Below, piece by piece: positions 8,336 through 16,735 of a DNA stretch of 50,910 nt. The DNA comes from an uncultured Ruminiclostridium sp. Lineage in GTDB: Bacteria; Bacillota; Clostridia; Oscillospirales; Acutalibacteraceae. The stretch lies in the NCBI GenBank assembly GCA_902490005.1, contig CABUCM010000019.1, positions 1-50,910 on the forward strand, read 5' to 3'. The notes below the pieces were generated by a model. That model did no database searches. It had not been told where the DNA came from and worked only from the letters and a program-made list of their open reading frames with translations. The position numbers and the translations under genes are program-made. The first letter of the stretch is position 1. Each line of letters starts with the position of its first letter.

Positions 8336-9502
8336 ATGAATGTTGCATTTATTCCGGTTAGAGGCGGAAGTAAATCAATCCCTTTGAAAAATATTAAGCC
8401 AATCTGTGGAAAGCCGCTTGTTTACTGGACTGTGAAAGCGGCATGCCAGTGTCAATACATTGATATTGTATATGTTGCTACAGATAGCGACATCATTGCA
8501 GAAACTGTGGAGGGTTTTAAAAAAGGGGCGGAATCTGAGATCTTTGCTAAGGCCCAAGTCATCGGCAGAAGCGCGGAGTCGGCGTCAGATACAGCTTCAA
8601 CCGAATTTGTTATGCTTGAGTTCGCGTCAAACTATGACTTTGACAATATTGTACTCATTCAGGCCACCTCCCCAATGCTCACAGCGGCGGATTTGTGCGG
8701 CGGTTTCAAACTATTTGAAACCGAAGGAACCGACAGCGTTCTTTCTGCTGTTCGCCAGTATCGGTTCTTATGGGATGAGGAGCCAGACGGAAGGGTGCTG
8801 GCAAAGAATTATGATGTGTTCCGCCGCCCGCGCCGCCAGGAATTTGCAGGGTATTTAATGGAGAACGGCGCGTTTTATATATCGTCTAAGGCGGATTTGA
8901 TAAAATACCAAAATCGTGTCTCTGGGAACATAAAAGCCTATGAAATGCGTGAGGACAGCGCCTTTGAAATTGATGAGCCAAGCGACTGGATTATTATCGA
9001 AGCCCTTATGAGGAAAAATGGGCTGGTTGAGGAAAAGAATATACCAGAGATTAAGATGTTTTTGACGGACTGCGACGGTTGCTTGACGGATGCAGGAATG
9101 TATTATTCAGAACAGGGCGATGAGCTAAAGAAATTCAACGCAAGGGATGGTATGGGGTTTGCGCTGCTTCGGGCCAAGGGCATTATTACCGGTATCGTTA
9201 CTTCAGAATCTGTCGATCTAAATCGCAGAAGAGCTGAGAAAATGAAGCTTGATGTGCTAGAATCCGGGTGTAAGGATAAAGTTGAGGCAATCAAAAAGAT
9301 CGGTGCGCGATATGGTGTTGATATGCAAAACATCGCCTATGTGGGAGATGATATCAACGACTTGGAAGCTGTTAAGATGGTAGGCTTCGGATGCGCCCCA
9401 GCGGACGGGCTGCCCCAGGTAAAAGAAGCGGCTGATTACGTTGCCAGGGCTAAGGGCGGAGAAGGCGTCATTCGGGAAGTGGTCGAACTGATTCTCGGCT
9501 GA
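8336..9502 (+). CDS. neuA: CMP-nonulosonate synthetase fused to KdsC-like HAD phosphatase
   Basis: A 388-residue fusion. Residues 1 to about 225 are a cytidylyltransferase of the NeuA/KdsB family, with IPVRGGSKSIPLKNI at 6-20 and LIQATSPM. It would load CMP onto a sialic-type acid. Residues about 238-388 are a KdsC-type HAD hydrolase, with FLTDCDGCLTDAG (nucleophile Asp near 244), VTSES, and YVGDDINDLEAV. A phosphatase domain on NeuA suggests that the nine-carbon acid is first made as a 9-phosphate, as known for vertebrate sialic acid and for bacterial KDN synthesis. It starts at ATG 8336 with AAGGAGGG at 8322-8329. The 145-base gap after NeuB shows no terminator. The actual product (Neu, KDN, legionaminic) is not readable. 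Confidence 0.87.
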   Translation: MNVAFIPVRGGSKSIPLKNIKPICGKPLVYWTVKAACQCQYIDIVYVATDSDIIAETVEGFKKGAESEIFAKAQVIGRSAESASDTASTEFVMLEFASNYDFDNIVLIQATSPMLTAADLCGGFKLFETEGTDSVLSAVRQYRFLWDEEPDGRVLAKNYDVFRRPRRQEFAGYLMENGAFYISSKADLIKYQNRVSGNIKAYEMREDSAFEIDEPSDWIIIEALMRKNGLVEEKNIPEIKMFLTDCDGCLTDAGMYYSEQGDELKKFNARDGMGFALLRAKGIITGIVTSESVDLNRRRAEKMKLDVLESGCKDKVEAIKKIGARYGVDMQNIAYVGDDINDLEAVKMVGFGCAPADGLPQVKEAADYVARAKGGEGVIREVVELILG

Positions 9503-9629
9503 TGGGCATGGCCGCCGATAAGATACTATGCCTGTTCCCAACGGGAAGGCCGCGTTATATGAAGAGAACAGATTCTTGCCTCTTCCCTATTTGGATAAGT
9601 GAAACGAGTACAAGGAGCAAGTCGAAGAT

Positions 9630-10802
9630 ATGGCTAAAAAAATATATTTCTTGTTCGCAACACCGCCTTTACAATCCTACCTTAACCGGTATTGCATCGA
9701 TTATTTTGACGAAAAGGGCTGGGAAACACATATCGTGGATTTATCCTATTTGGTGAATCCTATTGCATTTAAAACGATTACGACAGGATTGATCGCGGAT
9801 AGTAAAAGAGAGGTATTTTATTCCAAGCGTGAGTATAAGAGATATGTAAAAGCGGCAGGGACAAACGCGATCTTTGTTTTCACCTCTGACTTTTATTTGG
9901 ATACGTTCTTTATCCATCGGTATATTGGCGCGAACCAAAAATACGGCTATCTGAACCGCCTGGACAACAATCCTGAGCCGGAAGCCGCAGACGCTTCCGC
10001 ACGGGTCAATAGGCTGTTTTCAAATTTTTCCGTAAAACGGCTGATGAATTCCGTTTTTATTCGCGTGCCCCGGAAAATCTGGAACATAAAGCCGGCGTCA
10101 TTTGTCATTTTGGGCGGAATGGCAAACGAGTCCAACTATATAAACCTGTGCTATACAGACGATAACACCGTAATAAAGCATATTCATTCCTTAGACTACG
10201 ACAGGTATTTGCAGGTAAAAGACAATAGCGAAAGAATGGTCAAGGAACCCTATTGTGTGTTTATCGATCAATTTTTACCGTACCATCCAGACGCGCTTGC
10301 GGCGGGAATGGATTATAATGCGCAACGGTATTATAGCGAGCTGGCGGAATGTTTCTCTAGGATAGTAAAGGCCACGGGAAAAAAGGTAGTTATTGCCGCC
10401 CATCCCCGGTCTGATTACGGCCAGCATAGTGAAGTCTTGCGGAATTATACAATCATCCGGTTTAAAACCGCGGAATTAATCAAAGACGCGGATTTTGTAT
10501 TGGCGCATTTTTCCACTAGTATCTCTTTAGCGGTAGCGTTTAACAAGCCCATTGTTTTACTATCGGGCGATGACATTAACCAAAACGCGGTTCCCAGAAA
10601 ATGCGTTGAAAAATATTCTGAGCTGTTAGATTTACCAATATGGAACCTGTCAAAACAAATGGATATGGATCAAATCCCTATTAAGATAAATGCCGGGGCA
10701 TATAAGGCCTATATGCATGAATATATGAAACCGCAGACGAGGGAAGATATATGCGACAAGCCGTTTAAAACACGATTTTACGAACTGGTGAGTGAGTTAT
10801 GA
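9630..10802 (+). CDS. Unrecognised capsule-cluster protein, possible GT-B sialyltransferase-like enzyme
   Basis: A 390-residue soluble protein that I do not recognise with certainty. The N-terminus KKIYFLFATPPLQSYLNRY looks like a Rossmann beta-strand/helix. The C-terminal part has KVVIAAHPRSDYG, then DADFVLAHFSTSISLAVAFNKPIVLL. The HP-R and H-S-T pattern resembles the nucleotide-binding half of GT-B polysialyl- and sialyltransferases and of capsule (KpsS/LipB-like) transferases. It follows the NeuA fusion by 127 bases and overlaps the Wzy start by 4 bases (ATGA). Its place between CMP-nonulosonate synthesis and the polymerase makes a CMP-nonulosonate transferase a reasonable guess. ATG 9630 has AAGGAG at 9612-9617, slightly distant. 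Confidence 0.5.
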   Translation: MAKKIYFLFATPPLQSYLNRYCIDYFDEKGWETHIVDLSYLVNPIAFKTITTGLIADSKREVFYSKREYKRYVKAAGTNAIFVFTSDFYLDTFFIHRYIGANQKYGYLNRLDNNPEPEAADASARVNRLFSNFSVKRLMNSVFIRVPRKIWNIKPASFVILGGMANESNYINLCYTDDNTVIKHIHSLDYDRYLQVKDNSERMVKEPYCVFIDQFLPYHPDALAAGMDYNAQRYYSELAECFSRIVKATGKKVVIAAHPRSDYGQHSEVLRNYTIIRFKTAELIKDADFVLAHFSTSISLAVAFNKPIVLLSGDDINQNAVPRKCVEKYSELLDLPIWNLSKQMDMDQIPIKINAGAYKAYMHEYMKPQTREDICDKPFKTRFYELVSEL

Positions 10803-12022
10803 GTACTATCCTAAAATGGATTCACAGCATAAAAGCGAATAGCGGGAAATTTACAATTCAATGGGCATGCACATTTTTGATTTGCATGATCGCAATTCTT
10901 ATTATGACTCCATTACAGTATTCGCAAGGGTATGTGATGATGTTTGGCTGTGGGTTACTGCTATTATTCTGTTTATTGGATCGTTTGATATATCAGGAAT
11001 TGATTCCATTTATTGTGTGGAGCTTTTTCTTTTTGCTTTATCTGGTTATGCAGATTTCATCAGGCGGCATCTTGAATATCAAGAATGCGGCTGTGATGTT
11101 TATCAGTTTGTCCGCGGTCTATTTTCTCAGCAAAAAGCACTCTGAGTTAAAGGTAAAAGGATATTTATTTGACGTCATAACCATGATCCTGATCCTCTTT
11201 TTGGTATATGAATTGGTTTATTTCGCAATCGTAAATTTCAATCAATGGGAAGTGCGATTGAGCTTAGAAAATCAAACGTTCCCTTTTGGATGGAACCATG
11301 TGGATGTTTCGATTATCACCGCGTGCGTCTTTATGATTGGTATGAAGAGAAGACTATTTATTCCGTCGTTTCTTCTAGCGGTTCTGGCCGCTGTTATCTT
11401 GCCAGCTAGAACATGGATGCTGTTTATCATATTATTCGCGGTCTGCTATGCTTTCAGAAAGCCAATCTATAAAATCATGCAATGGAAATTTTTAAAGAGC
11501 ACTTTTGTGCTGTTTTTGATATTAATTTTAGCCGTCACCGTATTCGGTTGGATTTGGCTGAACATATTGCCCAATTACATGGAAGTAGTCGACGGGCATC
11601 AGGGTATGTATGATTCATCCAACACGGAAAGATTTGTGACCATCTTACAAGCGGTTGAGATCATTTGGAAAGAGCATCTTTTTATCACAGGTGTCGATTT
11701 AGTGCATATGTACCAGCCTTTACTTCAAAAGTATGGGGAATTAAATATGTTAGGGCCCCACAATTCGTATCTGTCGGTATTATTGTATTATTCAATTACC
11801 TTTGGGGGCGGGTATTTATACTTCTTTGCAAAAGTGATTGATTCCGTCAAAACGAAGGAAATGGTTCCGTATATTTATCCATATCTGCTATGCGGATGTA
11901 TTCTTCATGATAATTTTATCGGTTTAAGGTTTTTATTGTTTGCACTGGTGCTGCTTGTTCCGTTTAAAGAGCACAAAAAAATGCGGCATGTCAAAAAATA
12001 CCGCTATTTAAAAGGAATATGA
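10799..12022 (+). CDS. O-antigen/capsule polymerase-like membrane protein (Wzy/WaaL family)
   Basis: A 407-residue polytopic membrane protein with about 10-12 hydrophobic helices. A large outer loop near residues 255-320 ends in LGPHNSYLSVLLYYS, the H-N-S-Y-L signature of the Wzy/O-antigen ligase family. These proteins polymerise lipid-linked repeat units, or ligate the chain, on the outer membrane face. ILPARTWM contains a basic residue after a helix, as is common at the catalytic site. It starts at ATG 10799, overlapping the upstream stop (ATGA), which implies coupling. A Wzy role is favoured over ligase because a Gram-positive cell has no lipid A core to accept O-antigen. Confidence 0.8.
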   Translation: MSTILKWIHSIKANSGKFTIQWACTFLICMIAILIMTPLQYSQGYVMMFGCGLLLLFCLLDRLIYQELIPFIVWSFFFLLYLVMQISSGGILNIKNAAVMFISLSAVYFLSKKHSELKVKGYLFDVITMILILFLVYELVYFAIVNFNQWEVRLSLENQTFPFGWNHVDVSIITACVFMIGMKRRLFIPSFLLAVLAAVILPARTWMLFIILFAVCYAFRKPIYKIMQWKFLKSTFVLFLILILAVTVFGWIWLNILPNYMEVVDGHQGMYDSSNTERFVTILQAVEIIWKEHLFITGVDLVHMYQPLLQKYGELNMLGPHNSYLSVLLYYSITFGGGYLYFFAKVIDSVKTKEMVPYIYPYLLCGCILHDNFIGLRFLLFALVLLVPFKEHKKMRHVKKYRYLKGI

Positions 12023-12065
12023 ATGACCCCTTGAGAGAAAATTCAATGAGCAGAGGAGAAAAGGT

Positions 12066-12986
12066 ATGGAGCCATATTTTAGTATTGTAATCCCTGCGTA
12101 CAATGCCCATAAATTCATAGTTCCGGTTCTGGAATGTATTAAAAAGCAAACCTATCCCAACTATGAAGTTATTGTGATTGAAAACGGGAGCCAAGACGAC
12201 ACCTATGAGTTGCTGGCGGCCTTTAAAAAGAATCATGATGAGATGCGTTTGCAAATAATTAAGGTGCCTGAAAACGTTGGAATAAGCGGCGCAAGAAATT
12301 TGGGCACTCAAGCGGCAAATTATGAGTATGTTTCTTATATCGATGTCGATGATTTTTGGTATCCTGACAAGCTGGAAGCAGTTTCACAAGAAATTATAAA
12401 AAATCCAGAGATTGATGTTTTTTGCCATTGGGAAAATGTAGTTCAATACGAAACCGGCGAAGTGGTAAAGATCAACAAATATCCCCAGGTTAATAACGAA
12501 GACGCGTATTTGGATCTGCTGACTTATGGGAACAAGCTTTCAACATCAGCTATAACAATTAAGAAAAATAAAATGCTGGATGTGAAGTGCTTTTCTCCAG
12601 TATACACCTCCGGTGAGGAGGATTATGACTGCTGGTTAAGATTAGCCAAAAGCGGCGCGAAATTTTTGCAGATAGAGCGGCCCTTGGGAGAATACCGGCT
12701 ACATGGCGGCAATGTTTCCGGCAATCAGCTGAAACACACGGATGCGGTGAATCATATGCTGTCTGACCATATTGCCGTAATCAAGAAAGACCGGCTGTAT
12801 CCGGCGGATATGGTTACAAAAATAGAAAAACAGGTTACGGCGCGCGGGCTATACCACAAAGGCAGGATTTATTCCCAGAATAAAAACAAAAAAGAAGCCT
12901 TAAATTGTTTGACGAAAAGTATTCACCTGAATCCTTTTAAAATAAAAACTTATATTGCGATGGCATTCGCTGCAGTAGGAAGGTAG
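12066..12986 (+). CDS. Glycosyltransferase family 2 with C-terminal TPR-like tail
   Basis: A 306-residue GT-A transferase: FSIVIPAYNAHKFI, VIENGSQDD, NVGISGARNLG, and the metal site IDVDDFW. A later TSGEEDYDCWLRLAKSG matches the conserved E-D of the acceptor/catalytic-base region. The last 45 residues (ARGLYHKGRIYSQNKNKKEA and onward) look like one and a half tetratricopeptide-type helices, which may bind partners at the membrane. It begins at ATG 12066 after AGAGGAGAAAAGG. It sits 6 bases before rfbF, which may link it to transfer of the CDP-linked deoxysugar, but that is inference. Confidence 0.87.
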   Translation: MEPYFSIVIPAYNAHKFIVPVLECIKKQTYPNYEVIVIENGSQDDTYELLAAFKKNHDEMRLQIIKVPENVGISGARNLGTQAANYEYVSYIDVDDFWYPDKLEAVSQEIIKNPEIDVFCHWENVVQYETGEVVKINKYPQVNNEDAYLDLLTYGNKLSTSAITIKKNKMLDVKCFSPVYTSGEEDYDCWLRLAKSGAKFLQIERPLGEYRLHGGNVSGNQLKHTDAVNHMLSDHIAVIKKDRLYPADMVTKIEKQVTARGLYHKGRIYSQNKNKKEALNCLTKSIHLNPFKIKTYIAMAFAAVGR

Positions 12987-12992
12987 GCAAGT

Positions 12993-13769
12993 ATGAAAGT
13001 CGTAATACTAGCAGGCGGTTTTGGAACAAGAATTTCTGAGGAATCAGCCTTTAAGCCCAAGCCAATGCTTGAAATCGGCGGTATGCCCATCTTATGGCAT
13101 ATTATGAAGGAGTATTCTTACTTTGGCATGAATGAGTTTATCATTTGCGCCGGATACAAGCAGCATGTCATTAAAGAGTGGTTCGCCGACTATTTTCTCC
13201 ATACCTCTGATGTTACGTTTGATTTTACCAACGGTAATGAGATGATCGTCCACAATAAGCATATCGAGCCGTGGAAAGTATCGGTTATTGATACCGGGCT
13301 TAACACAATGACCGGCGGCAGGATTAAAAGAATTAAAGAGTATGTTGGAAACGAACCGTTTATGATGACGTACGGCGACGCCGTGGGCGACATTAACATC
13401 GCTCAGCTGATGGAATATCATAAATCCCATGGCTGCATCGGTACGATCTCGGTTTATAATTTTGGACAGAACAAGGGCGTCCTTGATGTGGGAAAAGATG
13501 GTTATGTGAACGCTTTTCGGGAAAAATCGGATCTTGACGGTGATTTGATCAACATCGGGTTTATGATGTTTCAGCCTGAAATATTCGACTATATCGACGG
13601 CGACAGCACCGTGTTTGAGCAAGCGCCGTTAAATAGGCTGGTGGCGGACCGCCAGCTAAGATATTACACGCACAAGGGGTTCTGGCAGTGCATGGATACG
13701 CTTAGAGAAAAGCAGAAGCTGGAACAGCTCTGGGATAACGGAAAGGCGCCGTGGAAATTATGGGAGTGA
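12993..13769 (+). CDS. rfbF: Glucose-1-phosphate cytidylyltransferase
   Basis: A 258-residue nucleotidyltransferase that makes CDP-glucose from CTP and glucose-1-phosphate, the first step to CDP-6-deoxy sugars. Clear family marks are VILAGGFGTRI at 4-14, KPKPMLEIGG, WHIMKEYSYFG, MTYGDAVGDIN (catalytic Asp), a VNAFREK lysine region, and the FWQCMDTLREK near the end. Length matches RfbF/DdhA enzymes (about 255-260). It is the first of four contiguous genes for CDP-sugar synthesis; the next begins 7 bases after its stop. Confidence is high because the sequence is close to family consensus throughout. Confidence 0.95.
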   Translation: MKVVILAGGFGTRISEESAFKPKPMLEIGGMPILWHIMKEYSYFGMNEFIICAGYKQHVIKEWFADYFLHTSDVTFDFTNGNEMIVHNKHIEPWKVSVIDTGLNTMTGGRIKRIKEYVGNEPFMMTYGDAVGDINIAQLMEYHKSHGCIGTISVYNFGQNKGVLDVGKDGYVNAFREKSDLDGDLINIGFMMFQPEIFDYIDGDSTVFEQAPLNRLVADRQLRYYTHKGFWQCMDTLREKQKLEQLWDNGKAPWKLWE

Positions 13770-13775
13770 TATCGT

Positions 13776-14843
13776 GTGTTTAGCCTTGAATTTTATAAAG
13801 ATAAAGCAGTATTTGTAACAGGCCATACTGGATTTAAAGGGTCCTGGCTTTGCAAGCTTCTTGTCAATGCCGGAGCGAAGGTGACGGGATATTCCTTAAA
13901 CCCGCCCACGAATCCGTCTCTATTTGAAATAGCGGGCCTTGCCAATGATTTTCACTCTGTCATTGGAGACATCCGGGACGCCTCTTCCCTGCGCAGGGCT
14001 TTTGAGGAAGCGCAGCCGGAGATCGTTCTCCATCTGGCGGCGCAGCCAATTGTCCGGGATGGTTACAAGGATCCCGCCTACACCTATGAGACCAATGTTA
14101 TGGGAACGGTCAACATCCTGGAATGCGTCCGGGGCGGCGCCTGGGTAAAGTCCTTCTTGAATGTGACCACAGACAAGGTTTATTTGAACAAAGAGTGGGC
14201 CTGGGGCTATCGGGAGAATGAGGAATTAGACGGTTTTGATCCGTATTCCAATTCTAAGTCCTGCTCAGAGCTGGTGACCCACAGTTATAAAAACAGCTTT
14301 TTTGCAGACGGCCATGTGGCGATTTCCACTGCCCGGGCGGGAAATGTCATCGGCGGCGGAGACTTTGCCAACGACCGGATTATCCCGGATTGCGTTCGTG
14401 CCGCTATGGGCCATGAGGACATTATTGTCCGCAATCCTTTTTCCACACGGCCGTACCAGCATGTCTTAGAACCGCTGTACGCTTATTTGATGATCGCGGC
14501 AAAGCAATATGAGGATGGCAAGTTCGCCGGCTACTACAACGTCGGCCCGGACGAAGTCGACTGCTTTCAGACCGGCGCCCTGGTGGATTTGTTCGTAAGC
14601 AAATGGGGAGAAGGCATGAAGTGGGTCAACCAGTACGACGGCGGTCCCCATGAGGCGAATTTCCTAAAGCTCGACTGCTCCAAATTAAAATCCGTTTTCG
14701 GCTGGAAGCCCCGCTGGAATCTTGACACGGCAATTGAAAAAACAGTGGAGTGGACAAAATGCTGGGCGGCGGGCGGCGATGTCAGAGCCTGTATGGACAA
14801 GCAAATCAAGGAGTTTTGCACACCTGCGGAGGGAAACCGATGA
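13776..14843 (+). CDS. rfbG: CDP-glucose 4,6-dehydratase
   Basis: A 355-residue extended SDR that converts CDP-glucose into CDP-4-keto-6-deoxyglucose using bound NAD. The N-terminal nucleotide loop VTGHTGFKGSWL is the characteristic signature of this enzyme rather than of dTDP-glucose dehydratases. LHLAAQPIVRDGY, NVTTDKVY, and GFDPYSNSKSCSELV (Tyr-x3-Lys) follow, then GGGDFANDRIIPD. The start is GTG at 13776 with GGGAG at 13762-13766. It overlaps the next ATG by 4 bases. Together with rfbF it fixes the nucleotide as CDP. Confidence 0.95.
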   Translation: MFSLEFYKDKAVFVTGHTGFKGSWLCKLLVNAGAKVTGYSLNPPTNPSLFEIAGLANDFHSVIGDIRDASSLRRAFEEAQPEIVLHLAAQPIVRDGYKDPAYTYETNVMGTVNILECVRGGAWVKSFLNVTTDKVYLNKEWAWGYRENEELDGFDPYSNSKSCSELVTHSYKNSFFADGHVAISTARAGNVIGGGDFANDRIIPDCVRAAMGHEDIIVRNPFSTRPYQHVLEPLYAYLMIAAKQYEDGKFAGYYNVGPDEVDCFQTGALVDLFVSKWGEGMKWVNQYDGGPHEANFLKLDCSKLKSVFGWKPRWNLDTAIEKTVEWTKCWAAGGDVRACMDKQIKEFCTPAEGNR

Positions 14844-15742
14844 AAAATGTTATTGTAACCGGCGCGAACGGCTTTTTGGGCAGTTCCCTGATCTTAAAAT
14901 TGATGGAAAACGGAATCCATGCCGTCGCCATTGATATTTCTTTTGAGAACAGCAGGCTGCCTCAAAGCGGATATATCACTAAAATCGAAATGGAACTGGA
15001 TGGTATCGCGGAATTATCCCAGGCTATTCCCAAAAATGAGTATGACGCCTTTTATCATTTCGCCTGGCAAGGCGTAAATGGAGCAGAGAAGGCGGACCCT
15101 ATTGTCCAGCTGCATAACGCGCAAATGGCGGTCAATTGCGCGGCCACGGCGAAAAGCATCGGGTGCCGGAAGTTCTTATGCGCCGGAACCATCGCTGAGC
15201 AGGCTGTCCACAGCCTCAGCCGCCTGGAAAGAACCAATGGCGGCATGATGTATGGAATCGCGAAGCATTGTGCCCATTTGATGCTCGAAACATACTGTAA
15301 GAATATCGGCCTGGATTTTGTGTGGATGCAATTTTCAAATATTTACGGCGCGCAAAACAAAACCGGAAACCTAATCAGCTATACCCTTGGGGAAATCCTA
15401 TCAAATCGGGAGGCGACGTTTGGCCCGGCGGAGCAGCCTTACGATTTCATCTATATAGAAGATTTGCTTGAGGCGGTATACCGCTTGGGTGAAATGGATA
15501 CCCGGCGGAATTGCTACTATATTGGTTCCGGGGAGCCGAGAATATTGAAGGATTATTTGCTCGAAGTGGGGGCGGCCGCCGGGAAAAAAGAGCTAATCAA
15601 GATTGGCGTGCGTCCCGATGACGGCATTGTATACCGTTGGGATATGTTCGACATATCATCCCTGAAAAATGATATTGGAAACTATGTAACCGGTTCGTTT
15701 CGTGAGAGAATTAAGGATACCGTTGCATCCTATATAAGATAA
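14840..15742 (+). CDS. NAD-dependent epimerase/dehydratase, probable CDP-4-keto-6-deoxyhexose reductase
   Basis: A 300-residue extended SDR. It has the TGANGFLGSS cofactor loop at 7-16, a Tyr138-x3-Lys142 catalytic pair within MMYGIAKH, and FSNIYG. YDFIYIEDL and YIGSGEPR are also typical of sugar-nucleotide SDRs. ATG 14840 overlaps the rfbG stop (ATGA) and has GGAGGG upstream; a longer reading from 14750 would lie inside rfbG and lacks a ribosome site. In CDP pathways such an enzyme reduces the 4-keto group after optional epimerisation. In this order (rfbF, rfbG, SDR, epimerase) it is the likely last step. The stereochemistry of the product is not readable. Confidence 0.82.
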   Translation: MKNVIVTGANGFLGSSLILKLMENGIHAVAIDISFENSRLPQSGYITKIEMELDGIAELSQAIPKNEYDAFYHFAWQGVNGAEKADPIVQLHNAQMAVNCAATAKSIGCRKFLCAGTIAEQAVHSLSRLERTNGGMMYGIAKHCAHLMLETYCKNIGLDFVWMQFSNIYGAQNKTGNLISYTLGEILSNREATFGPAEQPYDFIYIEDLLEAVYRLGEMDTRRNCYYIGSGEPRILKDYLLEVGAAAGKKELIKIGVRPDDGIVYRWDMFDISSLKNDIGNYVTGSFRERIKDTVASYIR

Positions 15743-15752
15743 GTGGGGCGTA

Positions 15753-16322
15753 ATGATGGTACAGAAGTTTGAATTCAATGAACTCGATTTAAAAGGCGCT
15801 TATCATATTAAGCCTTTTTTCGCCAGCGACGAACGCGGGGGCTTAATCAAAGACTACAATATTGACGTCTTCCAGGATCATGGAATACACCATGACCTAA
15901 AGGAAGTATTTTATACAATTTCAAAGCGGGGAGTGATTCGGGCCACTCATTTTCAGCTTGTAAAACAGCAGGCAAAACTTGTGAGATGTATCAGCGGGCA
16001 TGTTTACGATGTGATTGTAGACCTGCGTGCTGATTCGCCTACATTTGGGCAATGGCGGGGTTTTCATTTGACCGGCGAAAATATGGAAATGCTGCTGGTC
16101 CCCGCGTATTTCGGACACGGTTATCTTGTGGCTGAAGATTCCATTGTGAGCTATAAGTGTGCCGAGGTGTTTTTCGGCGAGGGCGATTCCGGAATTAGGT
16201 ACAATGACCCAGATATCGGTATTGAATGGCCGTTTACGCTGATTGGCGGGGAAAAGAACCTAATCATCAGTGAGAAAGATAAAAAATTGATGAGCTTTCA
16301 AGAGTATAAAAACTTGTTCTGA
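15753..16322 (+). CDS. RmlC-family (dTDP-4-dehydrorhamnose 3,5-epimerase-like) sugar epimerase
   Basis: A 189-residue cupin epimerase. Aligned from memory with RmlC it keeps the catalytic His66 in VIRATHFQL, DLRADSPTFGQW, the AYFGHGYLV loop (His122), Tyr134 in VSYKCAE, and YNDPDIGIEWP. Where RmlC has a double Tyr shortly after the YK motif, this protein has Val-Phe (139-140), so proton delivery may differ, and it may epimerise only one carbon. In this operon the natural substrate would be CDP-4-keto-6-deoxyglucose, not the dTDP sugar. It starts at ATG 15753 (or 15756), 10 bases after the SDR stop, with only a weak GTGGGG ribosome site. It is the last gene of the polysaccharide operon. Confidence 0.85.
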   Translation: MMVQKFEFNELDLKGAYHIKPFFASDERGGLIKDYNIDVFQDHGIHHDLKEVFYTISKRGVIRATHFQLVKQQAKLVRCISGHVYDVIVDLRADSPTFGQWRGFHLTGENMEMLLVPAYFGHGYLVAEDSIVSYKCAEVFFGEGDSGIRYNDPDIGIEWPFTLIGGEKNLIISEKDKKLMSFQEYKNLF

Positions 16323-16735
16323 AGCCCACGCCGTAAATTCCAGGATTATTCGACCGGTGTTTTAGCCAAGGCGCCGGGGGAAACGGTACGGAGGCAGGAA
16401 CGGGATAGCCTGTATAGCGTTTATCCAAGAGAAAAAGCAAGGCTTTTCCACAAAACAGCGCGGCTCTTTTCGCAAGCGGATATCGGCCGGCTGGGCAAGG
16501 CTGATACCGCGCTTATGCCGGCCCGGTTTCCTTGTGTGGTTTTTAGGTTTTCTTTTTCCTAAACCCACCCCTGTCTCCAAAGTATTGATGAAAATGGCCT
16601 CTATCGACAAGGTCCTGACGCCGCAATAGCGGCGTCAGGACCTTTTTGCATATTTTAACGAGGCTCTAAAGCTTATCCTTAAGGAATAAAACAAATGATT
16701 TTCCGCGAAAGCCGCCCTTTCCCAGCGCCGTGGCT
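16323..16735. other. 413-base intergenic stretch between convergent operons
   Basis: No convincing gene. It holds the strong terminator at 16611-16647. The first 280 bases show no recognisable element, only an imperfect GTGG/CCAC-type inverted repeat around 16536-16567 with a pyrimidine-rich centre. A short minus-strand open frame here lacks a ribosome site. Confidence 0.7.
16611..16647 (+). terminator. Rho-independent terminator of the polysaccharide operon
   Basis: A perfect 14-bp stem (GGTCCTGACGCCGC and its complement), a 4-base AATA loop and five T form a textbook terminator for plus-strand transcripts. It lies about 290 bases after the epimerase stop. Confidence 0.93.

Noticed and set aside
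9502..9756. 84-codon plus-strand frame after the NeuA fusion
   Set aside because: Overlaps the start of the next, longer gene in another frame and has no family features.
16323..16600. Possible remnant gene between the epimerase and the terminator
   Set aside because: Stops in all frames and no motif; treated as an untranslated tail.
16362..16610. 82-codon minus-strand open frame in the gap after the polysaccharide operon
   Set aside because: No ribosome site, Arg/Pro-rich composition, ends beside the terminator; looks random.
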